Assembly: GCA_049679965.1 (NCBI GenBank)
Contig: JBAUGX010000122.1
Coordinates: 1-31,108, forward strand
DNA length: 31,108 nucleotides
Source: 2-12-FULL-65-11 sp049679965
GTDB taxonomy: Bacteria > Acidobacteriota > Vicinamibacteria > Vicinamibacterales > CAVVIG01
Direction of reading: 5' to 3'
The position numbers were made by a program, and so were the translations under genes. Of the stretch, positions 6,598-13,016 are shown piece after piece. Every line of letters starts with the position of its first letter. Position 1 is the stretch's first letter. The notes below the pieces were generated by a model. It saw only the letters and a program-made list of their open reading frames with translations. It had not been told where the DNA came from and did no database searches.

Positions 6598-9081
6598 ATG
6601 GCTGATCTCGTTCCCGCCCTACACCCCGTCAATATCGAAGACGAAATGAAGCGGTCGTACATGGATTACGCCATGAGCGTAATCATTGGACGAGCGCTGC
6701 CCGACGCGCGCGACGGTCTCAAACCCGCGCACCGCCGCGTGCTATACGGCATGAAGACGATGGGGTTGTCGTCGACGCGCGGGTACCGCAAGTGCGCGAA
6801 GATCGTCGGCGAAGTGATGGGGAATTTCCATCCTCACGGCGACCAGTCGATCTACGACACGCTCGTTCGGATGGCGCAGGACTTCAACATGCGCTATCCG
6901 CTGGTCGACGGGCAGGGAAACTTCGGGTCGATTGACGGCGACCCGCCGGCGGCGATGCGCTACACCGAGGCGCGCCTCCAGGCGCTGGCCGACGAGATGC
7001 AGGCCGATCTCGACCACGAAACCGTCGACTTCGTGCCCAACTACGACGAGACGACCGAAGAGCCCACCGTCCTGCCGGCGCCGTTTCCCAACCTCCTGGT
7101 CAACGGCGCGGCCGGCATTGCGGTCGGCATGGCCACCAATATCCCACCGCACAATTTGCGGGAGGTGATCGACGGATGCATCTGGCTCATCGAGCAGACG
7201 CACCTCAAGTCGGACGAGGAGTTCGTCCCGCGGAGCGAGAAGCTCAGGCAGCTGCTCCGCTTCGTGCCCGGCCCCGACTTCCCGACCGCCGGGCTGATCG
7301 TCGGTCGAAGCGGCATCGCACAGGCCTACACGACCGGGCGCGGGTCGATTGTGATGCGCGCACGCTCGACAACCGAGACCAACAAGAAGGGCGACAAGGT
7401 CTCGATTGTCATCACGGAGATTCCGTATCAGGTCAACAAGGCCAAGCTCATCGAGCGGATCGCGGACCTGGTGCGCGAGAAGACCATCGAAGGCATCTCC
7501 GATTTGCGCGACGAATCGGACCGCGACGGCATGCGGGTGGTCATCGAGCTCAAGCGCGGCGAGATGCCGGAGGTGATTCTCAACAACCTCTACAAGCACA
7601 CGCCCCTGCAATCGAGCTTCGGCATCATCATGCTGGCGATTGTCGGTGGCCGCCCGAAGGTCCTGAACCTTCTGGAGCTGGTCGAGAGCTTTGTCGAGTT
7701 CCGCCGGGACATCGTCCGGCGCCGCACCGAGTTCGAGCTGAAGAAGGCCGAGGCGCGCTATCACATCCTCGAGGGGCTGAAGATCGCGATCGATCGCCTC
7801 GACGACGTGATCACGCTGATCCGGGGATCGAAGACGATTCCGGAAGCCCGCGAGGGGCTGATGACCGGGTTCGGGCTCACGCAGGTGCAGTCCCAGGCCA
7901 TCCTCGACATGCAGCTGCAGCGGCTGACCGGTCTCGAGCGGCAGAAGATCGTCGACGAACTGGCGGAGTTGCTGAAGACCATCGAACGGTTGCGCGCGAT
8001 CCTGGCCAGCGAGCGGCTGCTGATGCAGATGATCGTCGACGAGCTGCGGGCGGTGCGCGAGAAGTTCGGCGACGACCGGCGCACCGAGATTGTCGAGGGC
8101 GAATCGGAGGAGATCAGCATCGAAGACCTGATCGCCGAAGAAGACATGGCGATCACCGTCAGCCACACGGGCTACATCAAGCGGACGGCGATTTCGACCT
8201 ACCGCAACCAGCGCCGCGGCGGCAAGGGCCGGATCGGCATGCGGACGCGCGACGAGGATTTCGTCAGCCATCTGTTCGTCGCCTCGACGCATGCCTACAT
8301 CATGATTTTTTCGGACCGCGGCCGCGCGTACTGGCTGAAGGTCCACGAGATCCCGGACGTCGGTCCCGGCGGCAAGGGGAAGTCCATCGCCAACCTCGTC
8401 TCGATGGAGGAAGGCGAGAAGATCGCGGCCATGGTCGCGGTGAAGGAGTTCGAGGAGACGCGGTTCGTGGTCATGGGCTCCCGGCGCGGCGTGGTGAAGA
8501 AGACCGCGCTGTCGGCGTTCAGCAACCCGCGCGCCGGCGGTATCATCGCCATGGGCGTGGAGGACGGCGACGCCGTGATCGCCGTGCAGGTTACCGAGGG
8601 CGACGGCGAGATCTTCCTCGGAACGCGTGCCGGCATGGCGATTCGTTTCGAGGAGAGCGACATCCGGGCGATGGGCCGCACGGCCTATGGGGTTCGGGGT
8701 ATCACCTTGCGAGACGGGGACCTGGTCGTGGCCATGGAGGTCGTCAAACCCGGCGGCACGCTCTTGACGGTGACCGAACGCGGGTACGGGAAGCGGACCG
8801 AGCTCGAGGAATACCGCGTGCAGTCGCGCGGCGGCGTGGGCATCATCAATATCGCCACGAGCGATCGGAACGGGCAGGTGGTCGGGATCGCGTACGTGCA
8901 GGACGGCGACGAGCTGCTGCTCATTACCGAACAGGGCATGATTCTCCGGATGCAGGCCAATGATGTCCGCTCGATTGGCCGAGCCACGCAAGGCGTCCGC
9001 CTCATCGACATCGAGGCCGACGACAAGGTGGTGTCGCTTGCTAGACTGGTCGAGAAGGAAGAGGAAGAGCAGGTCCAATAG
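6598..9081 (+). CDS. gyrA: DNA gyrase subunit A
   Basis: The 827-residue DNA cleavage-rejoining subunit contains the start region MKRSYMDYAMSVIIGRALPD, the catalytic tyrosine in AMRYTEARL (Tyr122), and the VDGQGNFGSIDGD segment. The C-terminal wrapping domain carries a GyrA box, QRRGGKG, at about residues 538-544, which marks gyrase rather than topoisomerase IV. Six C-terminal blades follow, ending in an acidic tail (EKEEEEQVQ). At the quinolone-contact position equivalent to E. coli Ser83 the residue is Gln (HPHGDQSIYD), while Asp87 is kept. The ATG at 6598 is the only plausible start and lacks a Shine-Dalgarno, because the octamer repeat abuts it. Confidence 0.96.
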   Translation: MADLVPALHPVNIEDEMKRSYMDYAMSVIIGRALPDARDGLKPAHRRVLYGMKTMGLSSTRGYRKCAKIVGEVMGNFHPHGDQSIYDTLVRMAQDFNMRYPLVDGQGNFGSIDGDPPAAMRYTEARLQALADEMQADLDHETVDFVPNYDETTEEPTVLPAPFPNLLVNGAAGIAVGMATNIPPHNLREVIDGCIWLIEQTHLKSDEEFVPRSEKLRQLLRFVPGPDFPTAGLIVGRSGIAQAYTTGRGSIVMRARSTTETNKKGDKVSIVITEIPYQVNKAKLIERIADLVREKTIEGISDLRDESDRDGMRVVIELKRGEMPEVILNNLYKHTPLQSSFGIIMLAIVGGRPKVLNLLELVESFVEFRRDIVRRRTEFELKKAEARYHILEGLKIAIDRLDDVITLIRGSKTIPEAREGLMTGFGLTQVQSQAILDMQLQRLTGLERQKIVDELAELLKTIERLRAILASERLLMQMIVDELRAVREKFGDDRRTEIVEGESEEISIEDLIAEEDMAITVSHTGYIKRTAISTYRNQRRGGKGRIGMRTRDEDFVSHLFVASTHAYIMIFSDRGRAYWLKVHEIPDVGPGGKGKSIANLVSMEEGEKIAAMVAVKEFEETRFVVMGSRRGVVKKTALSAFSNPRAGGIIAMGVEDGDAVIAVQVTEGDGEIFLGTRAGMAIRFEESDIRAMGRTAYGVRGITLRDGDLVVAMEVVKPGGTLLTVTERGYGKRTELEEYRVQSRGGVGIINIATSDRNGQVVGIAYVQDGDELLLITEQGMILRMQANDVRSIGRATQGVRLIDIEADDKVVSLARLVEKEEEEQVQ

Positions 9082-9084
9082 GCC

Positions 9085-9495
9085 ATGACGGGCGGGATGG
9101 TGCGATTGCAGGTTGGCAGGTTGTGGGTGCTGGCCGCCCTGGTCCTGGCGCTCGCCGGTTGCGCGCCAAAGCCGGAAGAGCCGCTCCTGACCGAGTTCTT
9201 CGCCAAGTCGCAGGCTCGCGACACCAGGGGCCTTCAGCGCATCGCGACGGTCGTCTTCGATCCGAGGACGAATGGCGTCGTGACCTCCTTCAGCGTCGAG
9301 AGCGTGGCGCTCCTCCCGCCTCGGCCCCTCGGCGGCGATGCGCAGATGCTGTCAAAGAACGTCACGATTGCTGCACGAGTGCAACTGCCGAGCGGCGACA
9401 ACGTGCGAAAAACCCTGGTGGTGAGGCTGCAGCAGGCGGTGCTCCGGGGCGGCCAGGAAACCGCCGATCAGTGGCAGATCACGGCCGTCCAGTAG
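9085..9495 (+). CDS. Putative lipoprotein of unknown function
   Basis: The 136-residue product has a signal peptide with a hydrophobic core (WVLAALVLALAGC) ending in a lipobox LAGC, lipidation at Cys26, or Cys22 if ATG 9097 is the true start. The mature part is about 110 residues without further membrane segments. It contains alternating hydrophobic stretches such as VVTSFSVESVAL and KTLVVRLQQAVL, suggesting a small beta-rich domain. I do not recognise the family. It starts 3 bp after the gyrA stop and is probably co-transcribed. A hairpin at 9508-9525 follows the gene, and the IS remnant begins 33 bp after the stop. Confidence 0.72.
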   Translation: MTGGMVRLQVGRLWVLAALVLALAGCAPKPEEPLLTEFFAKSQARDTRGLQRIATVVFDPRTNGVVTSFSVESVALLPPRPLGGDAQMLSKNVTIAARVQLPSGDNVRKTLVVRLQQAVLRGGQETADQWQITAVQ

Positions 9496-9507
9496 CCAGT
9501 ACGTAGT

Positions 9508-9525
9508 GTCCGGCTTCAGCCGGAC
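9508..9525. repeat. Perfect 8-bp-stem hairpin after the lipoprotein gene
   Basis: GTCCGGCT and AGCCGGAC form a perfect stem around a two-base TC centre. It lies 12 bp past the lipoprotein stop. There is no T tract, so a simple intrinsic terminator is doubtful; it may be a REP-like element. The IS remnant was inserted directly next to it. Confidence 0.7.
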
Positions 9526-9528
9526 TAG
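9525..9528. repeat. Left target-site duplication CTAG of the IS element
   Basis: CTAG immediately precedes the left inverted repeat and is matched by CTAG at 10249-10252 directly after the right inverted repeat. Confidence 0.65.
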
Positions 9529-10248
9529 GCTACTTCGCGTTGAGGAAATGACCACTCGCGGAGCTGTTCTGTCCCGATCGTGCGGCCGGCTTCTTATCCG
9601 TTCGTTTCATTGCGTTGGTTTCTCTATGCGGCGGCCCGCGCCTTCGAGAAGGTCGCGGTGCTGACTGAGTTGTTGGCGATGACGCCCAACCCGCCCCAGC
9701 GGTGCATGCCGTCTTCACCATGGTAGCGACAGCGGTCGAGTCCGTGCCGGCGTTTGAGCACACTGATGCGGCCTTCACAGCCGACGCGCCACCGTTGACC
9801 CCGACGGAACCAGCGTTGGCGAGCGATCTTCAGGATGGTCTTGGCATCGGGGACGTCGCCGGCATCGATGCGCGTGAACGCGCGATAGACCAAGTTGGGG
9901 TGGACTTCCTGCTCCAGCTCGTCGTAGCTCCAGTCAAAGAGGTGCTTCAAGATCAGCATGCGAATGACGACCTCGGCCGGCGTGCCCGGACGCCCGCGGC
10001 GCCGACTCTGCGACCATCGCCGCTCAAGCAGCTGGGCCACGACCTCAATCACGGCTTCGTCCTCGAGCAGTGTGTCGATCTTGCGCAACCAGTCGGGCCA
10101 CAGGATTTCGAACAGACTCCGCTCACGCTGTCGGCGCTGAACCATGCCCGCTCCTTTGATGAATCATCGTGCGTTTGGTCACGGCCGGCCGCCGGCGATC
10201 GGTACCAATCAGTGACTTACGCGGTCATTTCTTCACCGAGAAAGTAGG
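9529..10248 (-). mobile_element. Internally deleted IS5-type insertion element, about 720 bp
   Basis: The ends are imperfect terminal inverted repeats. The left end (9529-9553) reads GCTACTTCGCG then TTGAGGAAATGACC. The right end (10223-10248), read on the minus strand, gives CCTACTTTCTCGG then TGAAGAAATGACC. Both are flanked directly by CTAG (9525-9528 and 10249-10252), matching the 4-bp YTAR-type target duplication known for IS5-group elements. The single transposase frame is shortened in the middle, so the copy should be non-autonomous. Confidence 0.8.
9624..10145 (-). pseudogene. IS5-family transposase with its catalytic centre deleted
   Basis: The 173-residue frame joins two recognisable parts. 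The N-terminal part (about residues 1-109) is the DUF772-type domain: PAEVVIRMLILKHLFDWSYD, then LVYRAFTRIDAGDVPDAKTI and LKIAR. At residue 110 it passes straight into the C-terminal part of the DDE domain: RWRVGCEGRISVLKRRHGLD and YHGEDGMHRWGGLGVIANN. That segment keeps the third catalytic residue (Glu in CEGRISVLK, with Lys seven positions later), but the whole section with the two catalytic aspartates is gone. Full-length relatives are usually well over 400 residues, so roughly half the protein is missing in frame. The product cannot catalyse transposition, though the N-terminal DNA-binding part might still be made. Confidence 0.85.
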
Positions 10249-10264
10249 CTAGGCCAAGCCTAGC
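10248..10264. repeat. Palindrome at the right edge of the IS insertion
   Basis: GCTAGGC (10248-10254) and GCCTAGC (10258-10264) form a perfect 7-bp inverted repeat around CAA. The first arm overlaps the CTAG target duplication. Removing the IS and one CTAG restores a continuous palindrome next to the 9508-9525 hairpin, so the element seems to have inserted inside a pre-existing palindromic site. Confidence 0.65.
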
Positions 10265-10278
10265 GGGAATGGTCTTCG

Positions 10279-10545
10279 TCAGACGTCCGCCGCAACACGG
10301 GGGTGGTGAGAATCTGCCGAAGCCGCGGCGGTCGTGTACGCAGAAATTGCCAGACGATACGAGGAAACATTAAAGACCTTTCGGCGAGCGGAACCGGTGG
10401 ATCTTGTCGGGATGGCTTCGCCGCTGCTGTTCCTTCCGTCACGCTGCCGAGCGTGCCCAAACCCCGCGGCCGTGGCGAGGGCGGCGTTGGCAGAGGGCGA
10501 GCCGTCAGTTGCGACCAGCACCCGAAAGGACGAAGAACTGGTCAT
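10279..10545 (-). pseudogene. Universal stress protein (UspA family), truncated
   Basis: The reading frame begins at ATG 10545 behind a good ribosome binding site (AGGAGAG). It starts MTSSSSFRVLVATDGSPSAN and continues AALATAAGFG, the beta1/loop/helix1 opening of UspA-fold proteins with the conserved VATDGS. After about 30 residues the similarity stops, and the rest of the frame (to the stop at 10279) is Arg/Ser/Ala-rich without Usp character. Usp domains are about 140 residues and have a GxxGxxxxxxxxGS nucleotide loop near the end, which is absent. It lies 34 bp downstream of terC on the same strand, so an intact terC-usp operon probably existed. A deletion, perhaps linked to the nearby IS, is the simplest explanation. 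Confidence 0.6.
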
Positions 10546-10579
10546 GGCTCTCCTTGACAATGTGGCTACATTCGTCATG

Positions 10580-11647
10580 TTAGGCGGTGTTCTCAGCGCG
10601 ACGTTCAGCAATTAAGGATCCTGCTACACCGGCAGCCAGAATCAGGAGCACGACTCCGAGCAGAGAAAAGTTAAAGCTGCCGCCGAGCATCCCCTTGAGC
10701 CACTCTGCTATCAGCATTTTCACGCCAACGACCATCAACACCAACGCGAGCGACACCTTGAGGTATCTGAACTTGTCGAGCATGCCCCCCAACGCAAAGT
10801 AGAGCGCCCGGAGGCCCAGGATGGCAAAGACATTACTCGTGAAAACCAGGAACGGGTCGGCTGTAATCGCAAAAATCGCCGGGATCGAGTCCACCGCAAA
10901 AATCACGTCCGTAAACTCGACCACGACCAGGGCCAAGGCCAAGGGCGTAAGCATCCACGTGCCGGGCCGGGCTTGATCGACGGCCTCGTCCGGGAGGTCG
11001 GCAGTCCCGGGGAACGCGCTCTCGTACGAGGCCGGCGCTCCAGCTCGAACTACGAAGTGCTCTCCGTGGAACCGCGAGGTAATCGGAAAGAGACGCCGTG
11101 TGAGCCGTACGATGATGTTCTGGTTGAGGTCGGAGACATCCTTCTTCAAGGTCAGCATCTTGATCCCTGTGACGATCAGGAAGACACCAAAGAGGTAGAG
11201 GATCCAGTGGAACCGAGCGATCAGTGTGGCGCCCAATGCAATCATGGCACCGCGCATCACCAAAGCGCCCAAGATGCCCCAGAACAGCACTCGATGCTGA
11301 TAGATCGCTGGAACTGCGAAAAAGCCAAAGAGCATTGCGATCACGAAGATATTGTCAACACTCAGCGACTTCTCAACGACGTAACCCGTCAAGTACTTGA
11401 CCGTCGCCGTCGTGCCATCGTTGATCACCCCGTCGACAGCATCAATCGAACGCCCCAGTCCCAGCCACTGGTGCTCGTACCCGTAGTACACGAACACGGA
11501 AAAGGACAACCCCAGCGTGGCCCAAACGGCGGACCACACGAGGGCCTCTTTCACCGTAACCGCATGAGATTGACGATGAAAGACCCCCAGGTCCAGCGCC
11601 AACATCACTAGCACAAAGACGATGAATCCTGCCCAAAGCCAAACCAT
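10580..11647 (-). CDS. TerC/Alx-family integral membrane protein
   Basis: The 355-residue polytopic membrane protein has about eight or nine hydrophobic segments and the two TerC signatures: EKSLSVDNIFVIAMLFGFF near residues 93-111, and VVEFTDVIFAVDSIPAIFAI near 245-264, with conserved acidic residues inside the membrane helices. Known TerC/Alx/YkoY members are linked to tellurite resistance, alkaline pH response and manganese export during metalation of secreted enzymes. A cytoplasmic loop of about 60 residues (FPITSRFHGEHFVV onward) separates the halves. ATG 11647 follows a strong ribosome binding site (GGAGGAG). A truncated usp gene lies 34 bp downstream. Metal or pH homeostasis is the likely role, but which ion is moved cannot be read from the sequence. 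Confidence 0.93.
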   Translation of the reverse strand: MVWLWAGFIVFVLVMLALDLGVFHRQSHAVTVKEALVWSAVWATLGLSFSVFVYYGYEHQWLGLGRSIDAVDGVINDGTTATVKYLTGYVVEKSLSVDNIFVIAMLFGFFAVPAIYQHRVLFWGILGALVMRGAMIALGATLIARFHWILYLFGVFLIVTGIKMLTLKKDVSDLNQNIIVRLTRRLFPITSRFHGEHFVVRAGAPASYESAFPGTADLPDEAVDQARPGTWMLTPLALALVVVEFTDVIFAVDSIPAIFAITADPFLVFTSNVFAILGLRALYFALGGMLDKFRYLKVSLALVLMVVGVKMLIAEWLKGMLGGSFNFSLLGVVLLILAAGVAGSLIAERRAENTA

Positions 11648-12000
11648 CGGCCACTCTCCTCCTTGCGGGTCAAGCCGCCTGCGCCCAGACGGCCAGCGAC
11701 GCGAAGCGCCGTCCGCTACGGCATCCCCCAGCCGTCCTGTCGCAGATGGTTTACTGAGACGCGGGCGTTGGCCCGAACGGCGTGCCGCCCGGCGGCCGCT
11801 GAAGTTCTTCCAGGGTTGCCAGAACAGCCCGACCCCAGCCTCTTTCCCCAGCGTCTATCACACCGCTCCGAGATCCGCGGCGTCCCGATGCTCGACATCG
11901 AACGTGCTCCAGACGCCCAGCGACGCTTGCAGCCTCGAGTTGGCTACGGTCTGTCGGATCGTGCTGGCGAGCCAGGCTCAGGGCCGACCGTCCAGCTGAT
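11648..12000. other. Non-coding or decayed stretch upstream of terC
   Basis: No frame here looks like a conserved protein on either strand. The minus strand carries several interrupted frames downstream of the 35-codon ORF, which could be its broken continuation. The part next to terC (11690-11760) is rich in potential GC stems. I looked for the yybP-ykoY manganese riboswitch that often precedes terC-type genes and did not see a convincing match. Confidence 0.4.
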
Positions 12001-12108
12001 TCACGCTCGTAATGCCCGCGCGCTTGCCCGGTCGGTGATGCCGAGGGCGCGTGCGAGCCGGTCGGCGGCGACCATATTGAGCCCCGCTGCCGGGACAGAA
12101 TTTCTCAT
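12001..12108 (-). CDS. Short ORF with a strong ribosome binding site, possibly the head of a broken gene
   Basis: ATG 12108 follows GGAGGGA with five bases of spacing, an excellent initiation site on the minus strand. The 35-residue product MRNSVPAAGLNMVAADRLAR (residues 1-20) and ALGITDRASARALRA looks helical and could resemble a small helix-hairpin-helix module. It stops at TGA 12001-12003. Either this is a real small protein, or a frameshift has cut off a longer gene that filled the 350 bp downstream. It lies between hpf and terC on the same strand, 39 bp downstream of a perfect 16-bp palindrome. I cannot assign a family. Confidence 0.35.
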   Translation of the reverse strand: MRNSVPAAGLNMVAADRLARALGITDRASARALRA

Positions 12109-12146
12109 GACAGTCCCTCCTGCACCGAAGATATGGGCCAGGGTTA

Positions 12147-12162
12147 CTCTCTAGCTAGAGAG
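12147..12162. promoter_or_regulatory. Perfect 16-bp palindrome, possible operator
   Basis: CTCTCTAGCTAGAGAG is a fully self-complementary sequence in the gap between hpf and the short ORF upstream of terC. Perfect palindromes of this length upstream of a strong ribosome binding site are typical of dimeric repressor operators. It is also the only tandem CTAG-containing site in this gap. Which protein binds it is unknown. Confidence 0.5.
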
Positions 12163-12259
12163 AGGACCACTTCAGGGCCTCTCTCACGGACACGACGTGG
12201 GCCGTCCGGCGGAAAACCCCAAAGGTCGAGCGCTGCTCTGCCGCCGTCTCCACTGGTCT

Positions 12260-12589
12260 TCAGTAACCTCGTTCCAAAGGTCGCCAGTCCGTGAGCGTCT
12301 GCACGGCGCGGGCGACCGCGCGCGCGGCGCGATCAGCCGCACGCCCGATCGCGACTTGGGCCTCTGCGTCGGTGTCCTCGATCACAATGAGCCGCCGAGG
12401 CGACGTGAGCCGGATCGCCACCAGGCAGTGTTTGTCCAGCCCGCCGCGCGGCCCGTTCAGATCCGCCAAGCGGACGGTCACCGACCTGACGCGGGCGCCA
12501 AAGCGTCCCAACGCAAAGTCGAGGCGTCGCCGTGCAAGCGGCGCGAGGGAGGGCGACAGCCCGGCGGTCATGCGAATCAGGATGCGCAT
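12260..12589 (-). CDS. Ribosome hibernation promoting factor / RaiA-like (S30AE) protein
   Basis: The 109-residue protein resembles short HPF/YfiA proteins, which bind the 30S decoding centre and silence ribosomes in stationary phase or stress. It starts MRILIRMTAGLSPSL, has a central basic and hydrophobic sheet (VRSVTVRLADLNGPRGGLDK, then HCLVAIRLTSPRRLIVIEDT) and ends with the long second helix EAQVAIGRAADRAARAVARA. The pattern of beta strands with a DK(x)CLVxIR motif and a late Ala/Arg-rich helix is characteristic of this family. ATG 12589 is preceded by AGGAAG and lies inside the 3' end of the upstream small gene (13-nt overlap), implying coupling. It lacks the long C-terminal dimerisation domain of long-form HPF. 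Confidence 0.8.
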   Translation of the reverse strand: MRILIRMTAGLSPSLAPLARRRLDFALGRFGARVRSVTVRLADLNGPRGGLDKHCLVAIRLTSPRRLIVIEDTDAEAQVAIGRAADRAARAVARAVQTLTDWRPLERGY

Positions 12590-12759
12590 GGCCTTCCTGC
12601 CGTTTCACGACGGGCCCGACACAGGTCACCAGCCTGCGCGAGCGTGAGACGCAACCCTGGCATCTCGCGATATTCGCTGTCGATGCGTTCGATCCACGCT
12701 GCGGCTGCGATCGTCGTATCGGCCGTTGCCGCGTGGCCGGTGTCCCGAAAGTACATCAT
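12577..12759 (-). CDS. Small conserved-looking hypothetical protein
   Basis: The product is 60 residues from ATG 12759 (GTG 12762 and ATG 12756 are also possible; GGGGAGGG just upstream favours one of the ATGs). Its middle reads AAAAWIERIDSEYREMPGLR then LTLAQA, a segment that I associate, from memory, with the first helix of small winged-helix-like hypothetical proteins found near stress genes. The C-terminus (DLCRARRETAGRPCAS) is short and basic and may be truncated where it meets the hpf start. It sits between the membrane peptide gene (17 bp upstream) and hpf (overlapping) on the minus strand. No function can be assigned. Confidence 0.5.
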   Translation of the reverse strand: MMYFRDTGHAATADTTIAAAAWIERIDSEYREMPGLRLTLAQAGDLCRARRETAGRPCAS

Positions 12760-12775
12760 CACGCCCTCCCCACTT

Positions 12776-12892
12776 TCAGAACCACCGGCTAATCGCTGTC
12801 GGGGCGAGCTCGAAAATGGCCAACACGAGCACGAGGAGCAACCCTCCGCCGACGACCCACATGCCCGACTCCAAGAGTTCCCTGCTGAGCAT
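12776..12892 (-). CDS. 38-residue single-span membrane peptide
   Basis: ATG 12892 follows one of the best ribosome binding sites in the window (GAGGAGGTGTCAG). The product is MLSRELLESGMWVVGGGLLL followed by VLVLAIFELAPTAISRWF: a short polar head, one transmembrane helix of about 20 residues (12-30), and a short tail with a terminal aromatic. Such peptides often regulate a membrane transporter or kinase. It is the first gene of the minus-strand group and is divergent from nhaR, with only 124 bp between the two starts, so it is a prime candidate for NhaR control. A longer upstream extension of the frame crosses the promoter region and is not favoured. Confidence 0.6.
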   Translation of the reverse strand: MLSRELLESGMWVVGGGLLLVLVLAIFELAPTAISRWF

Positions 12893-13016
12893 CTGACACC
12901 TCCTCAACCAGCAAACGAAGCGCGCTGGACGGGTCAAGAGTACGAGGCGGGTGCATGTATAGGCAAATAGAAAGTTGTAATCTAGTCCATAGAGTTTTAC
13001 TATATAAGGACGCTGC
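12893..13016. promoter_or_regulatory. Divergent control region between the membrane peptide gene and nhaR
   Basis: The 124-bp region is AT-rich next to nhaR (12961-13010). Towards nhaR, TTGTAA (12975-12980), a 17-bp spacer and TACTAT (12998-13003) make a good promoter, but it would start transcription near 13010 and cut into the AAGGA ribosome binding site (13006-13010), so an upstream start may be used instead. Short inverted pairs GTCC/GGAC and ATAG/CTAT surround the -10 region and could be LysR-type contacts. GAGGAGG for the divergent peptide gene lies at the other end. Confidence 0.5.

Noticed and set aside
6742..9078. Open frame of 778 codons opposite gyrA
   Set aside because: Antisense shadow of gyrA without domain content.
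9491..9534. Outer stem AGTAGCC/GGCTACT around the 9508-9525 hairpin
   Set aside because: The right arm is part of the IS terminal inverted repeat, so the pairing arose by the insertion.
11648..11760. yybP-ykoY manganese riboswitch upstream of terC
   Set aside because: GC-rich stems are present but I could not find the conserved core of that riboswitch class.
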